Positions 41,169 through 54,189 are shown, numbered from the stretch's first letter. The stretch is 64,000 nucleotides of DNA from Trichoplax sp. H2 (GCA_003344405.1 NOWV01000060.1:62001-126000); one strand, 5' to 3'. The notes: generated by a model not told the origin, from the sequence alone. Translations and numbers: made by a program.

Positions 41169-44100
41169 ATGGCATCAAAAACGAAGAGAAGAAGCAGTGT
41201 AAGTGTGATTTTATTTCTGTAACACCATCTGAAAGTGCAAAAAAAAGTAGCTGTATTTCTACCTCTCATCTCTGTAGTAATGCACCCATCACGTATGTGA
41301 TACCAAACTGGTATTGTATGCTGACCGAAAAGAGTGTCGTTTACGGTATTTGATTGATCGGTTGATCTCTAAGGAATCTACAAACACTTGATTTCAAACA
41401 CTTGATTTATATTTTGGCAATGTACAGTACAATCTCACTGTTGATGTCACTCTCTTAAACTTAATTGTTTGATACAACATGCAATAATATGATAGGTAGT
41501 CGGCATTAATTGTATCAAGGTTAAATCTACAAAGTGTAGACTTCTAAATATGCGATACTCCAGCTGACTAGCTATTGCAGTAGCATGTGTATGATCGGTT
41601 CATTTTTTCTGCTCTATAAATATTCATCTGCGCTAATCGACATTTCACTTTCTCTCCATTATTCAGATCCTAAAATCTACCCAGTCGCCAAGATTAAGTA
41701 TCGAAGGCGAACTACAAGTCAACAAGGTTAATAACGTCAGCGCTGTGTTAGAAATAAATTGTATAATATTCTGTGCAGTGTTGAGTCGACACATACTTTC
41801 TTTAAAACTTGATGGCCAACAACATTAGATTAAATTAAAATTTGTTGGTCGGTTCTATAGTCAAATGGTCTTAGTTACCCTGTATACCCAATGATTATTC
41901 ATTGATAGCAGATGTAGTGGTATCGACCGAGTAGTAAATTAATGACAATTTGTATCAAAATAATCATATCATACAATGCATGTTAATCGCCTTTGTTCTA
42001 TGTCGTGCTTCTACGCAGGAAAATGACGATATAGGGAAATCAAGGTACGTAACTATGTAAATACATAATTTTGTATTTACTTTATTGTACTAGATTATTG
42101 TCTGATATTACTAGAGATCGCTGTTGTTTTATTGGACGTAAAATTACTGCTGATGATGTTCACTAATGTATAAGAGACTACAAGCTTACATTTGCTAATA
42201 AAAATAGTAACTTAAACAGAAAAATCTCTCGTTGTCTAGCGTGCTAAGTTATGCACTATGCGATACTTTGTTAAGAAGTAAAGCCGATTTAGTTATTTTA
42301 GAACTAGTTGCCCGTAATACAAGAGAAAAAATTACAAAGATAGTGGCTGCTTAACGTAATAAACCTAAATTTCCTTTAATTTCAGAGCTTGAATTTTATT
42401 TATTATGTGAATACATTTATAGGGCTAAGAAGAAGAGGAGATCATCTAACAGAAGAGTTAGTTTTGCGGATACAAACGATATCAAGTAAGTGTATCAGTA
42501 CAAATATGCTAAAGATACTTATCAGAATTAAGCTGTTTCTGTCTGTAATAAATATAATTCAATAAAATGTAGGTGCCAGGCTGAGTATATAGCAATTTAA
42601 TGAATTAAATCTTATCCATTTTAATCTATCACTACATAGAGAATTCATTCGAGATGAAGGTATTTTATCTCAGCCTGCTAAGCTTCCTAACCCCTCAATA
42701 CCAGGTATGAATTTTAATTCGTTCGTCGTATGATGTATCATATTTGAGATTTGTACAATAAAGCAAGAAACGTTTGTCCTGATCCCAATCAACAAAAGAA
42801 GCTAAAAAAATTGTAGGGATCAGCCTAATGAGCAAACCTTTCTTGCAGATTAATTATATGAATTGTTTCTTACGATATATAACCACGCATTAACTGTTGG
42901 TGTAATATATTGGTATTGGTATTTTAAATAGGTTTAGAAATGTTACTCACTGGGGAAATTAAAACATCGCCACTAGAAAATCAAAGTATGAAATCTCTAG
43001 AGGCTACTTTTTTCAATTTTCGTGCGACTAACCGTGTAACTATAATCACATATTATTGTGTATGTAATTACAACTTTTATGAAACATTTATAGGTGAAGT
43101 AGAAGATAACTTTGGTAAATCTAAGAATGAGCCCCTTAAGGAAATTATTAAAAGTAGGTATAGTTAAGGACGTAGCTGATGGATGTTACAGAGTAGTAAT
43201 TGTCAGCATGTACTTGTTACCTAACTAAGCAGATAACAGAATGACGGTTAAGATGAACACCCCATCTCCTAAGAAAAAAGTTCCAGGTTAGCTATGCCCT
43301 ATTAGTTACATATTCCAACTTTTGCGGTAGTACTTATACACAAACTGCACATAAATTAGAGTAATTTCACATTTGAAAAGTAAATTAACATTTAAACGTT
43401 ACTGTACCCAGCCATAGGGCTTCGTAGATCACCCCGCATTCTGAAAAGAATGCAAACAGAAGACGATGATGATCCCGTCGGTAATAATTTGAATTGATAC
43501 TGTTTATTATTAATTTCTATTTACAAGAGTATATTCACGTCCTATTAAGTAAAACCTTTATGCAGATTTTCGTAAGATTGATTCACCTTCAGGTCGAATG
43601 AATCCTACGAAAATCTGGACTAGATTAATCTGTTAAAGACTTAAAGGTGATATAATTATAGGTGTAATGAAACCCCTATCCCAAGGCACCAATCGAAACA
43701 GTGATAATGATTTGACTGTTGAGATGATTATAAATTGTCATCGACATCTCGATTGGTATTTTGGGATAGAGATGTTATCAACAGTCGTGATGATAATTGT
43801 AACTCAATGAAAGGAGTGTGCTAGAATATTGATCAAACTGGTAACGATACTCTTGTCGGTAATTTTGAACGTCTAGACATAAATACCACAATGGAAATGA
43901 CATGCGTGGCAAATAATCAAACTTGTGACAAGACTTTAACTGATCGTACTGAATTAAAAAATGAAACCATGGAACTTACCTATTGGAAAGAAACTAGCAC
44001 TGGCGAGAATATTGCTCGCTTAGGTAATAATCCGCCTGAAGAAAGCAATGAAGATTCTTTCTATGGTAAAGATCTACCGGAAACATCGATGCAATCATTT

Positions 44101-47100
44101 ATCGACACATTAATACCAACGGGTGGTCAGAACTTCTGTATTCCGCCAGAAAGGGATTTCAGTAATGAAAATGTTACTCGTATACTATCGTCAATTGCTA
44201 CTCCTCCGTTCAAGAAATTCAAAAAAGAATCTACAGTCGAAACTGAAAATACAGCTTTCGAAAATTTGTCAATGGAATTTGACAGTATGCTAGAAGTTAC
44301 TCCACTAGATGGTGGGCCAACTAAATCTTCAGCTAAAGCAGTTAACGAATCTATTCAAGTAAAAGCTGTTAATAATTCGGCACTCTCTGAAAATTTGACC
44401 ACAAACGACGAAAATTCAAACACAATAAATAAATCCGATATAAATCAGCCTATGACGTCTGATGTTTTACAAATTGTAGCTAAAGATTTTATTGCTAGCA
44501 AGGGAGAATATACGGAATTTCATGATTTACATGACATTCTATCTGAGACAACAGCAGAAAAACATGATCTGAACGATGAAGACCAAACAACTTCAATGGG
44601 TACATTTTACTTGGACTCTCAAGCAATTACTGAAAAAGCCAACACAAATGATAATAACGTAACATTGCCATCACCAAAAGTAGTTACCAGTAAAATGTCT
44701 ACAATTGAAAAACAGATGGAATGCTCCGATATTGATCTTACTTTATGTGAAAGTAGTCATCCAATTTCGCAACTGCCCGATGCTTCAGTAGAATTAGTGC
44801 AGACCGACGCAACTATACGCGAAAATGAAAGTACTGATAATAACTCAGTCCCGACAGCAATCAATATCCAAAATACCGAAAATTCTAATCATTTTAGCTT
44901 AAATAATACAAGCCCCCCTGAATTACCAGACTCAAAACGTAATTCTGATACTACGATAGGCCCGATAGAATCGCCGGTATCTGAAATACGCGTAAAAGCT
45001 ACGAACTGTTCGAAAACTACTTTCGAAGAAATACACTCGGAATCGAAAGAGCCGTCAATTATTTCAAGCCAAATAGAACTGGCGACTTCGAAAGATGTAA
45101 ACCTTGAATCTATGTTGATAAGCGACATTGATACTATCGTCAAGCCTACTCTTGTAATTTCAAGCACCGCTTTTAAGTCACCATTGCGCACGATAAATAC
45201 CTCATTGGACTTAAACTGGAGTTTGTCGGTCAAGAATGAAAATATCCAAAAAAGTCATACAATCAACGATACCACAACGTCAGTGAATGAAAGCATGGAT
45301 GTTACAGTTAAATCACCACTTCCACAGCTAAGCAATTCTTCAGATTTACTTCAAAATCAATCTAAAAGAGAAGATATTACTAACCCTGATATTGAGCCGA
45401 AAACATTAGCGAATAGCTTAAGATGTAATGACGACTGCGATGGTAGTCATATTAATTCGAATATGAACGCTAGTAACGCTGTGGTTGCTGAATCCAACAT
45501 CAATGCCTCAATTATCCGATCTAATCCTGACAAGGCATCAATAAACAATAACACAGTTACCTTAAGCGACCCTGTCAATAAACCGACTGATGGTGATACT
45601 TTTACCAAGAATGAACTAGAGATTATGAAATGTAACAGCTTTGATGACATAAAAGAACAATTTGAATTACGAAACGAGGCTCCTATTGATTTAGTATCAA
45701 TTTCTAATGCCTCAGAGGATACTGAAAACTCTAAAGAAATCAATGCTACTTCACCCGATAAGTAAGCAAGTGCTAAACGTTTTAATATGCTTCTCACGCA
45801 TATGTCGCCATCGGAGCAATCAAATTAATTTAGACATATAACAGAAATTAAATTCAGTGGCATTTCTTACAAAGAGTTTTGATATTAATCGATTTTATGT
45901 ACGATTCGACTTTCAGGCAGCAATTAACGACTGTTGATACGCAGCCCATGGCTACGGTAAAAGCGTCACAATGCAATACGCGTATAGATTAAAGCTAATT
46001 TTCTTATCCTGGCAAACTTTACGTTACCATGCTCTTATAATTTATAGGAAGAAAGTCATACGGAGCCTTCTTACTCTTTGGAAGATTTATTAAGATACCT
46101 TGGTATCAGCTTCGGTAACAAATACTGTACGAAGCGAAGGCACACCACTTATCGAGGAATTGTAAGATAATTGTATAGCCGCACTATTTTTGGCAAATCA
46201 TGTTCGTATAAATATTACATCAATCTTATCCCCCATAATCGCAGGATAAGCATCCTCCGACTTTAGCTGAAGCTTGGAAAGATCAAGCAATTACACGATT
46301 GAAAGTTGATTTATATAATGACGCTAGTAGCTCCATAGAGGAACGGATTGAGAGGTATAGCCGTAGCATTAACCTCTCACGCTGTACCCGCATCTACCAA
46401 TTTTTGATGAATTATTAATATTAACTTCTATTCGAAAATTGTGCATCTCATTTTTCAGTTTGGATTCCGATAGTAATAAATGTGCTAGAAAATTAATTAC
46501 TATGTTGCCAGAACTTTATGCAGACCTCGGAAAGAATGAGAATGCCAATGTAAGTACAAAATTTTACTATAAATTGGCGGAACAAGAAACTATAGTTTAA
46601 TGTGTTTATAAAATTGAAGGCTATCAGAGACAAAATGCAAGCTTTTAAAAGAATAAACGAGGAGGGAGCTAAATATCAGTGGATGAAATGGAAACTTGAA
46701 ATAAACGATAATCTTCTAAGCAACCTAACGGTAATGAACATATTAGCCGCATAATTAGGATTCAATCTCTAATCAAATTTTGCAACATTATTCCAGAATA
46801 AGATCAGTGACATAGAAGGAGATATCAACCAGCAAAAGCAAACAAAAGAAGCCAGTGAACAGTTGTGCCTTACAATGCAGAAAGGTAAAGACACTGAGAA
46901 ATGTATTTACTTCAAATAGATCGTATTCTGATAATGTAGAGCAATTTGATATCTGCGATATAACCCTATACTTTGCTTATTATAACAGCTATAGAAAATG
47001 GTGTTGCTAATCTGGAGCGAAAAGCTAATGAAAAAGAGGTAATTGAAATATATTAGTCTCGACATACCTAACCTATTTTATCCGTTACTCATAAATTTGT

Positions 47101-48129
47101 TTATATCATTACTAGAACCAACGAAACGAAGAGATAGAACTTCTGAATAAGGAATTACAAGTTAAGCGTAGTGGTAAGTATCTAAGCTGTGATTCGGCTG
47201 TCTTTCTTTTGCTACTTACTATTGATAACATCATGAATCTTTTTTATTAGAAATTGTGCAGGAAGAAACTAAGGCCGGATCTTTTGAAGCGTAAGTCTTT
47301 CTCTTTACTTGTTCCATTCACGTTAGTCCTATTATGACTAATGAATTAATTTTAATTTTAACCAGACAAAAACAAGAACTTATACAAAAAATTAGCGATA
47401 TCAAGAACAAGATAATAGACAAGCGTTATCTAATAAAAGAAGCGACAGAACGGGTATGCATTTACTAAATAGTACAGTTATCCAGTCATTTAAATAAATA
47501 TTGATTTACTATTTAATATTTATTACGGGTTAGATGCAAAAATCGAACGCTAAGATGGAATTAATATCGAGCAGAAAAAGGCTATTTAAAAAGTATATTC
47601 GTGGACTAAAATTTTAAAGTATTTTAGCACAATATAACTAAACCTTAAAATCTGTTATAGGTTATTTGGTGTTGAAAATGTACATATTAATACTAATAGT
47701 ACATCTATGGTTTTCTTTCATGGACTACTCACAATTTCTACTACATATGATTCTTGTACGTATATTTTTCATTTAATCGTCTTCTCGTGTACTGTACTGT
47801 ACATTGCAATATCTGATCGAATTTCGATTCTTAACCATTTCAGGTGACTTACTATCTTCCATTACAGCAGCTTTCGATCCTTCAAGTAAAATTTTATTTA
47901 GTAGCTGAATTAATCTTATCCTTATGGACTTTAATATTTAATTTCCTTCCTCATAATTCGAAATTGCTATTTGATGATCATCATTATTATAGAACACTAT
48001 TATCCTCCTTTCCCGAAAATTCTGGAGATTTTATACAACTCAGTTGTTAACATCGATATCCTGAAAGACAAATATCCCTATAGATCCGAAGAAGTAAAGG
48101 TTAGATCACAGGAGCCTGCTCTTGTGTAA
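41169..48129 (+). CDS. KNL1: KNL1 kinetochore scaffold (about 26 exons)
   Basis: Outer-kinetochore scaffold of the KMN network; it recruits PP1 and the BUB proteins and binds MIS12. Exons include 41169-41198, 41667-41726, 42019-42044, 42423-42485, 42640-42704, 42932-42985, 43094-43157, 43240-43286, 43418-43480, 43566-43592, one from 43662, then the large 43825-45761, and small exons from 45917-45956 to 47993-48129. The product is about 1,200 residues. The PP1 site SILK (10-13) is created by splicing exon 1 (MASKTKRRSS) to exon 2 (ILKSTQSP). The second PP1 motif is RRVSFAD (about 49-55). MELT-type motifs seen are NTTMEMT, NETMELT and SMDVT, fewer than in vertebrates. The large exon is acidic, Ser/Asn/Thr-rich and probably disordered. 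The C-terminus holds YLGISFGNKYCTKRR, a long coiled coil, and about 100 residues (LFGVENVHINTN to EPALV) consistent with one RWD domain. The donor after 43662 is uncertain (43717 or 43783). Confidence 0.93.
43563..43617 (+). repeat. hairpin enclosing KNL1 microexon 10
   Basis: Arms 43563-43584 (begins cagattttcgta) and 43596-43617 (ends tacgaaaatctg) pair over 20 of 22 positions, around an 11-nt loop. The stem covers the acceptor AG and most of the 27-nt exon 43566-43592; its donor GT is in the loop. In RNA this could mask both splice sites. Confidence 0.8.
43676..43769 (+). repeat. second hairpin, in KNL1 exon 11 region
   Basis: Arms 43676-43696 (begins ctatcccaagg) and 43749-43769 (ends ttttgggatag) match at 18 of 21 positions as DNA. 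Two of the three mismatches become G-U pairs in RNA. The loop is 52 nt. It spans the end of the exon starting at 43662 and candidate donors at 43718, 43756 and just beyond at 43784. Confidence 0.75.
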
Positions 48130-50287
48130 TATGATTAATGATTTTCTATAAAACAAGAAATGGCTTAATGTATATCTATAAATCATGTATAGCTATGGCG
48201 TGAAGTTCAGAATAATGTAACTAGAATATACAGCTTCAGCAAACGATTATTCTACATCGATATTTTGCATCCTGTTTTGTTACGAGATCCTAAGTAGGTC
48301 ACATTTTGCTCTATACATTTAAACCGCTTTTAATCAAATATGTGCCACATTTAAGAAAACTAAACTAATTTAATGTTTGCTAACTACTGTAGGTTAAGTC
48401 TTACATTCCATAGTGAGAAGCTTTATTTCCGTGTAGTTTTTGATGATCTAACAAGTTTGTACAGCTGTGAAGGCACAAGCAAATACCCATCGTTTGCCAT
48501 TTTAAATTTTATTGGCAGCACCAGGTAAAACTTTAATTTAGATTTCGTGTTTGAGCATTTATTGGATATTGCGAACTTTTTATTCTTATTATTATGTACA
48601 TAACTTTGTAGTGTGGAAGATATATTGCAAAGATGCCAGCTTGCAACTCCGAATCTTTTTTCCATTGCACAATTTATTACCATAGTAGAACAAATGATAG
48701 CTGATAAAGCAATGTAATAAATAATTAGTAATATAATGTTTATCTCATCGTCTACTCTTTGTAAAATATTATGCTTCTAGAACGAACTTATTGTAAATGA
48801 ATAAGCGCTCAGTAAACACAATTTTATGCAAAATTTTGTTACTAATTATTATCATACCATAGTTGCAGCATTCAGTTAATGATATTTGTTGATAAGCTTA
48901 TACCCCTGAGATAGTAATACACGTTAATGTTACGAGTAATATTTTTAACTTCAAATATAACTTGAATACCCATTATTGTATGCATTTGTCCACTCCAATT
49001 ATATAGTATGGAATGAATTAATGTACTTGGAATTAACTGTGTATAAAAAATGTTGCTTTTACATGACGTAATTTAATTGGCATTACATAGGATTGACAAT
49101 TTATGTTGTTTGCAAAGTTGAATAGGTTAATATATATTATATTTTTGAAAATAGTTATTAAAATAAGCTCAACCCATGAAACACTTGCGCATTTAGCTTT
49201 ACCTTAACCATTTTCAAACACAAACAGTATAAGATTTTAAGATCTAGAATAGCTGAAGATAGCAATAGTACTCAGACTAAATCAGATACTATTCGATGCT
49301 GGATTTGCGAAACCTAGATCTAAAGGAACTGTGCGAACTTCTTCAGCTTATACATGCAAAGAATTTACTTATCACTCGTAAGCTCTATCAACATAAAATT
49401 GTACGTGTCCATCCTTTGGAAATAATTTTAGAAAGTTGCTTTCAAGTTTCGAACGTATAGATTTGAAGCTCCGAAATGGCAATGATATTGCATTTACCGT
49501 ACTGGATATTCAGTTTATTAATCTGTAAAATTTAAGAAGGGTATTACTTGCATGATTTCTTAACATCAGGTTTTTGATGCACCAAGAGTTTTTATACAAT
49601 ATAGTAGCTTGGCTGTTTATACTGTGTTAACGTATTTCTATGGGGACATTTTACATCAAAAATTGCAAAAGGAATAATGATAAGCGGTCAAAGTCAACGG
49701 CTTGGCCAAATAATAGCCAATTAGATAGATCTCGCTGCTAATTAAATTATCTTAAAAGCCCGCATATTCTATTAAATTATCTATCTACCAATACTGTATT
49801 GGTACATACATACACGGATAACATGCTTTCAATAAAACTAATGAATGCAAAAGCAATAATTCAGGCATAAGGTTCACTAGTATGCTGCTATTACATGGTC
49901 GATGTCGATATTTTACTCTATTTGATCTGTACTAAACTGTCATTAATGTCATGCCTCAGCATTATTATGCTACCGCTAGTTAGTATTTGGCTATATCAAT
50001 ATTGTCAGGATATCAAAATCATAATTAATACTATACAGTGTACATCTAGCATATACAACATATCCTATATTGCTGCATTCAAGACTGTAAATAGAATATT
50101 CTATGTCTACCAATATCATTTAAATTTCATTTAGATGTGGGAACTATCATCAAAAAGTCTTAACTAATCTGCCTCCAAGATATAAGTAACATATGCTCTA
50201 ATATAGCAATTAGAGAAAGATTCCATGTTGAAGTCTTAATCTTTCTTTCCAGCTAGCTGAAACTTTATAGCTATTGCAACCAGTAAA
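48130..50287. other. spacer between KNL1 and the ATPase gene
   Basis: No supportable exon. An 86-codon ORF on minus (48423-48683) has no recognisable features. Shortly before the ATPase start there is a possible 5'-UTR acceptor (ctttatag at about 50267-50274), so the gene may have an intron in its leader. Confidence 0.45.
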
Positions 50288-51913
50288 ATGTTAATCATAT
50301 CTATTGGAAAATTCTTTCTGGCAATTATCTACATCTTCTTTAAGAGCATTATCAATACCATTAGTTGGATATTGGGAGATTTTGGTAAATTTTTAGCGAC
50401 GCTAAGACAGCCTGGTTATGGTTCGAATTTTATTTTTCATGTCTTAATATCAGTTTGTATTGTCGTTTTACCAATCGTAACATGGGAAAGTTTAAATACA
50501 GATGAACAAAATCGTCCCAATTTTATGAATCAAGAAAGCCAAGTTGCTACAGAAATCTTACGCCATTATTGCATACACAAAAATTTACTACCAACGATCG
50601 TACGTAATATTAAATCCAATTATAATAGTAATCATCCGAAATCATTACCTTATCTTGATTCTCATCATTACTTAAATCGTTTAATGTATTACACATCTTG
50701 TAGTATACCAGCAAGTACAGTTTTATTAGCTTGGGGTCCAAAATCGTCGGGTAAATCATTAGGTATTGATCTCATTGGCGATTACTGGGCTAAGCATAGT
50801 CGACTTGTAGTCAAAGTAGAATTAACCCAATTACATCGGCATGATGATCACCATCAACAGCAATATCCACTCGCTATTATGAGATATACAATATTAGGCC
50901 ATGGACAATATCAAGCTTTGACCCTGCAGGAAATGAAAGAAATCGACCAAGCCTATCGTCATTATCGTCGAATACTTAAAAACTTCCACCATCAAGATTG
51001 GTATAATTTCTCTTGGCTAAGCTATTTAATAAGCGATATAACATTTACCTTAAATCGGCGTTTATATAACATTAAAAGTTATTTAAAAGCACGACTAGGT
51101 GATGGCCTCCTTCAACCATTAACAACGCAATCTGTTCATACATTAACATTACTACGTATTTTATTAAATAGCATTACAACAGTCAGGCCTGAAATTAGTC
51201 CAGTTTTAATTGTTGATCTACAAGCATTAGATTATCAAATTGATCAGCGATGGCGTCAAGATTTTCATAGTTTAATGAACAAAAACTATCTTGGGCAAAA
51301 CAATTTCGTACCAGTAATTGTTGAAGTTTCTTTTCACTTTTGGGCTAGTGAAAGACATCATTTGCATAGTATTGAATCGGTTGCATCTTTATTACTAGAT
51401 GAAATGGAGGTTGAGAATGCGCGACAAGATGTTGTTTATAATTATAAATTATGGAATGAGGGCGAATTTGAGCGTATATGGGATACCATTGGTGGCCATG
51501 CTGGCTCGTGGATTGCCTTATTTTCTAAATATCAACAATTGAAAACAAATCACGATATCAATACAGCATTGCAGTTAGCTATAGACGAGATATCCTGGGA
51601 TGCATGTATGCAACTAATGTCGGCCATGACCCATGCTGAACAAGACCATCAACTCAAATTAGTTGGACAAGGACAAAAGTTACATCAAGCCATTCGAACT
51701 TATCTTGACTGCTTAGTTAGGCAACCGCGACAAAATCAAAATTGTCAAGACGGTCATGGTAACGCTATCGCACAATATTTACTCTCCCATCATATTTTGT
51801 ATATTGATTCGCAATTTCAAATTAAAGTACAAAATAAAATTTTACAACGTGCTATTACAGGGCGATGCTTTAATATTAATTCGTTAACTTCTCAAGACGT
51901 ATTTAGAAATTAA
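50288..51913 (+). CDS. intronless membrane-anchored P-loop ATPase, family uncertain
   Basis: 541 residues in a single uninterrupted exon, unlike every other gene here. The N-terminus has hydrophobic segments at about 2-30 and 47-66 (FIFHVLISVCIVVLPIVTW), so membrane anchoring is likely. A Walker A loop GPKSSGKS is at 150-157 after a beta strand (TVLLAWG). A probable Walker B strand SPVLIVDLQALD is at 304-315, a sensor-like strand VPVIVEVSFHFW at 341-352, and IGGHAGSW at 401-408 resembles the GG-x-P motif that follows the ATPase core in archaeal-ATPase/STAND proteins. The C-terminal YLLSHHILYIDSQFQIKVQN resembles the winged-helix end of that class. A His-rich patch (HRHDDHH) lies at 183-189. 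The class assignment is inference from motif order. No partner or pathway is apparent. The start is the first Met and precedes the hydrophobic segment. Confidence 0.85.
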   Translation: MLIISIGKFFLAIIYIFFKSIINTISWILGDFGKFLATLRQPGYGSNFIFHVLISVCIVVLPIVTWESLNTDEQNRPNFMNQESQVATEILRHYCIHKNLLPTIVRNIKSNYNSNHPKSLPYLDSHHYLNRLMYYTSCSIPASTVLLAWGPKSSGKSLGIDLIGDYWAKHSRLVVKVELTQLHRHDDHHQQQYPLAIMRYTILGHGQYQALTLQEMKEIDQAYRHYRRILKNFHHQDWYNFSWLSYLISDITFTLNRRLYNIKSYLKARLGDGLLQPLTTQSVHTLTLLRILLNSITTVRPEISPVLIVDLQALDYQIDQRWRQDFHSLMNKNYLGQNNFVPVIVEVSFHFWASERHHLHSIESVASLLLDEMEVENARQDVVYNYKLWNEGEFERIWDTIGGHAGSWIALFSKYQQLKTNHDINTALQLAIDEISWDACMQLMSAMTHAEQDHQLKLVGQGQKLHQAIRTYLDCLVRQPRQNQNCQDGHGNAIAQYLLSHHILYIDSQFQIKVQNKILQRAITGRCFNINSLTSQDVFRN

Positions 51914-54093
51914 TATATCAACTCCAAATTCTACTAATATTATCCGTATACCAAATATGAGATTTCAAATAAATTCTCCAAAAGCGCAGTTTCTTGACAA
52001 CGTTTTAATTTCTGCTAATTTACTACTCAAATACATTCGAATCATGATATTTGCTTTATTGCATATCGTATTGATAGAATTATCCATATACTGAAATTAT
52101 GCTTTAATTAAAGGGTAAGGTTTAGTAGTGAGTACTGTAATCACTGAAAATAAATTTTCAATTTCAGCGCATATGGATCTCGAAATGTCAGAAGTCATAA
52201 CATCGACTCTATAACTAATAGATTAATGGAATCCTCATTTTGACTATTCAACAATGGTTCAAAGTTATGCAGCAACCAAACAATAATGTCAAACATCAGT
52301 TGATTAGCGCCTAAACTTTGATGTTAATTTTACAGCTTATTAGACTTGTAGATTATGCTGTTATCTTGAAATTAAGGTTTTATAATACTCAATGTTAGGA
52401 CTTTAGTTTAACATTTTGAGTTCTTTTGAGACATTCGAATTTATGGATCCTGTAATTTTAAATAAGGTCTTGGTTTGATCTACTATCTTTCTGAATTATT
52501 AAGACAGGATAGCTTTGAAAGAATACCGTATATATCATAATCAACAAATTTATGATTATAACAAATACCTCAAGGATAAAATTTATTTTTAATTAATACT
52601 TATTTCGTAGCACTACAGTGTTTTTCCTCTCCCTATAATTATTTCCCTATAGGTCTTTTAGTAACGATGATGGTAATTTTGATTTATTATTAGAATGAAA
52701 TACTGTAGAAAATTTTTTCATCGGTATTTGATGCTTTAATTATAGAGCGAAGATATGTGCTATATATTAAAAACATGGACTATATTTTCTCCTATAGTAT
52801 TTGTTCGAAAGAGTGACTAGTAGTAAATAATTGATAATCAGACACATATACTCTACAAAATATATTATAGCCGCTTCATAGCAATAAAGTAAGTTATAGT
52901 CTTTACATGTTGACAAATTAACATTTAGAATTGTATTGATTTCCTACATTGATAAATATAAATTATCAAATATCTATCATAATTATTCCTACTTTCTCAT
53001 TGAACAGATAGTATAAATGCTCACATCATTATAACGCCTTATTATTCTCGTACTGCTACAGACTTAAAATAAATTATACGTAGAATGTTTAATTTTAACA
53101 TCTTACTGCATTGAAGATTTACAAATTTTCGCATTAAAATTCGTAGTCAATTTTTTTGTCTTTATCATAATAGTACGCATAATATTTGTTTTAGGTTTTA
53201 TAAACAGCTTTTAGCTGCTATAACAGCTGGAACTTTACCACACTTGCATAGATATAAAACTCTAATAATTAAAGATTAAAATATTAGCATTGAAATGACA
53301 AACTTACTAGTAGCATATTTTAATAATTTAGCTTCAATTTATTATGAATTAGCCTTATTTCTCTTACTCTGGCTTGGTAACACTAAAAATGTTCCGTAGA
53401 TAATTGATGGATAAATGTGGTATTCAATTTTGACTTCTTAAATACTTTGTATGACTTATCGATATAAATACGATAGCTTAATAAAGCTATTTGTTCATAT
53501 TAAAGACAAGATACGGATCAATAAGAATTACCTCTGCGGAAATAAAGTAGTTAGCTATAAATAGATCATAGCGTTTAAGCCCTTAATTTGCTTCCTCTAC
53601 GCATACCGTAATCATTTGGAAGCGAAGTATGATAATGACATTTTTCCTTATGTACTCTTTCTGAGTAAGCTAACTATCCAGTTTAGCAAGTTGTGAATAT
53701 ATGCCGTTTCGAATTCTCTACGCAGCCTACAGTAATTTCTTACGGTGTCCTCTTTATGAGTTAAAAGCATTTTAGAAATGATCGAGTTAATACTCAATGA
53801 CTCATAAGCACTTTACACAAAAGTATCAAAAGTATCTGCGCTAAAATTACAGGTAAACTTTCTCCTTAACTATGCTCGTGTTCTTGTCCATTCTTTATAC
53901 AATGCGAAATTTTTGAAATTTCAGTTAGGACATTGTGACTAGTAATGTCAACATGCTTTACAAGCCATCAATCATAAATTGGTATCAATAAAATTAGTTA
54001 TTAGTAAACATACACCTTACGAAAACATATACGTGAAGAATACCTGAACGATCACAGCTATTGTCAAGAGCAGCTTTGATGTACTTTTGTTTG

Positions 54094-54189
54094 CTAATAT
54101 CTGCCATATGCTCCACTCAACATTGCTGCCTTAGCTCTAATAGCATCATCGTTTTTCTTTCTTATTTCATTTTTATTTTCATACATCAT
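54094..54189 (-). pseudogene. possible relic of the HNRAE-type helical exon
   Basis: On minus, after an acceptor-like tgtag, 31 codons read MMYENKNEIRKKNDDAIRAK and then AAMLSGAYGRY before a stop, 96 nt in all. The pattern EIR-x-x-N ... RA-x-A-x-L-x-G-x-Y resembles exon 2 of the 7417-9401 gene (EIRYQNRAERAALRGHY), which is also 96 nt. No neighbouring exons were found. It could be a decayed paralogue or a lone exon of an unseen gene. Confidence 0.35.

Noticed and set aside
40677-41202. Three overlapping plus ORFs upstream of KNL1
   Set aside because: Two are repeats of each other from the 143-bp duplication; the last merely runs through KNL1 exon 1 in a different frame.
44889-45797. Minus ORFs opposite the large KNL1 exon
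   Set aside because: Antisense shadows of the 1.9-kb coding exon, which has clear MELT motifs and splice continuity on plus.
47844-48050. 68-codon ORF read as a separate small gene after KNL1
   Set aside because: A different frame of the same interval gives exons 47844-47885 and 47993-48129, which join KNL1 in phase; the ORF includes the intron.
48423-48683. 86-codon ORF on minus
   Set aside because: No domain, no splice partners, and composition typical of open AT-rich DNA.
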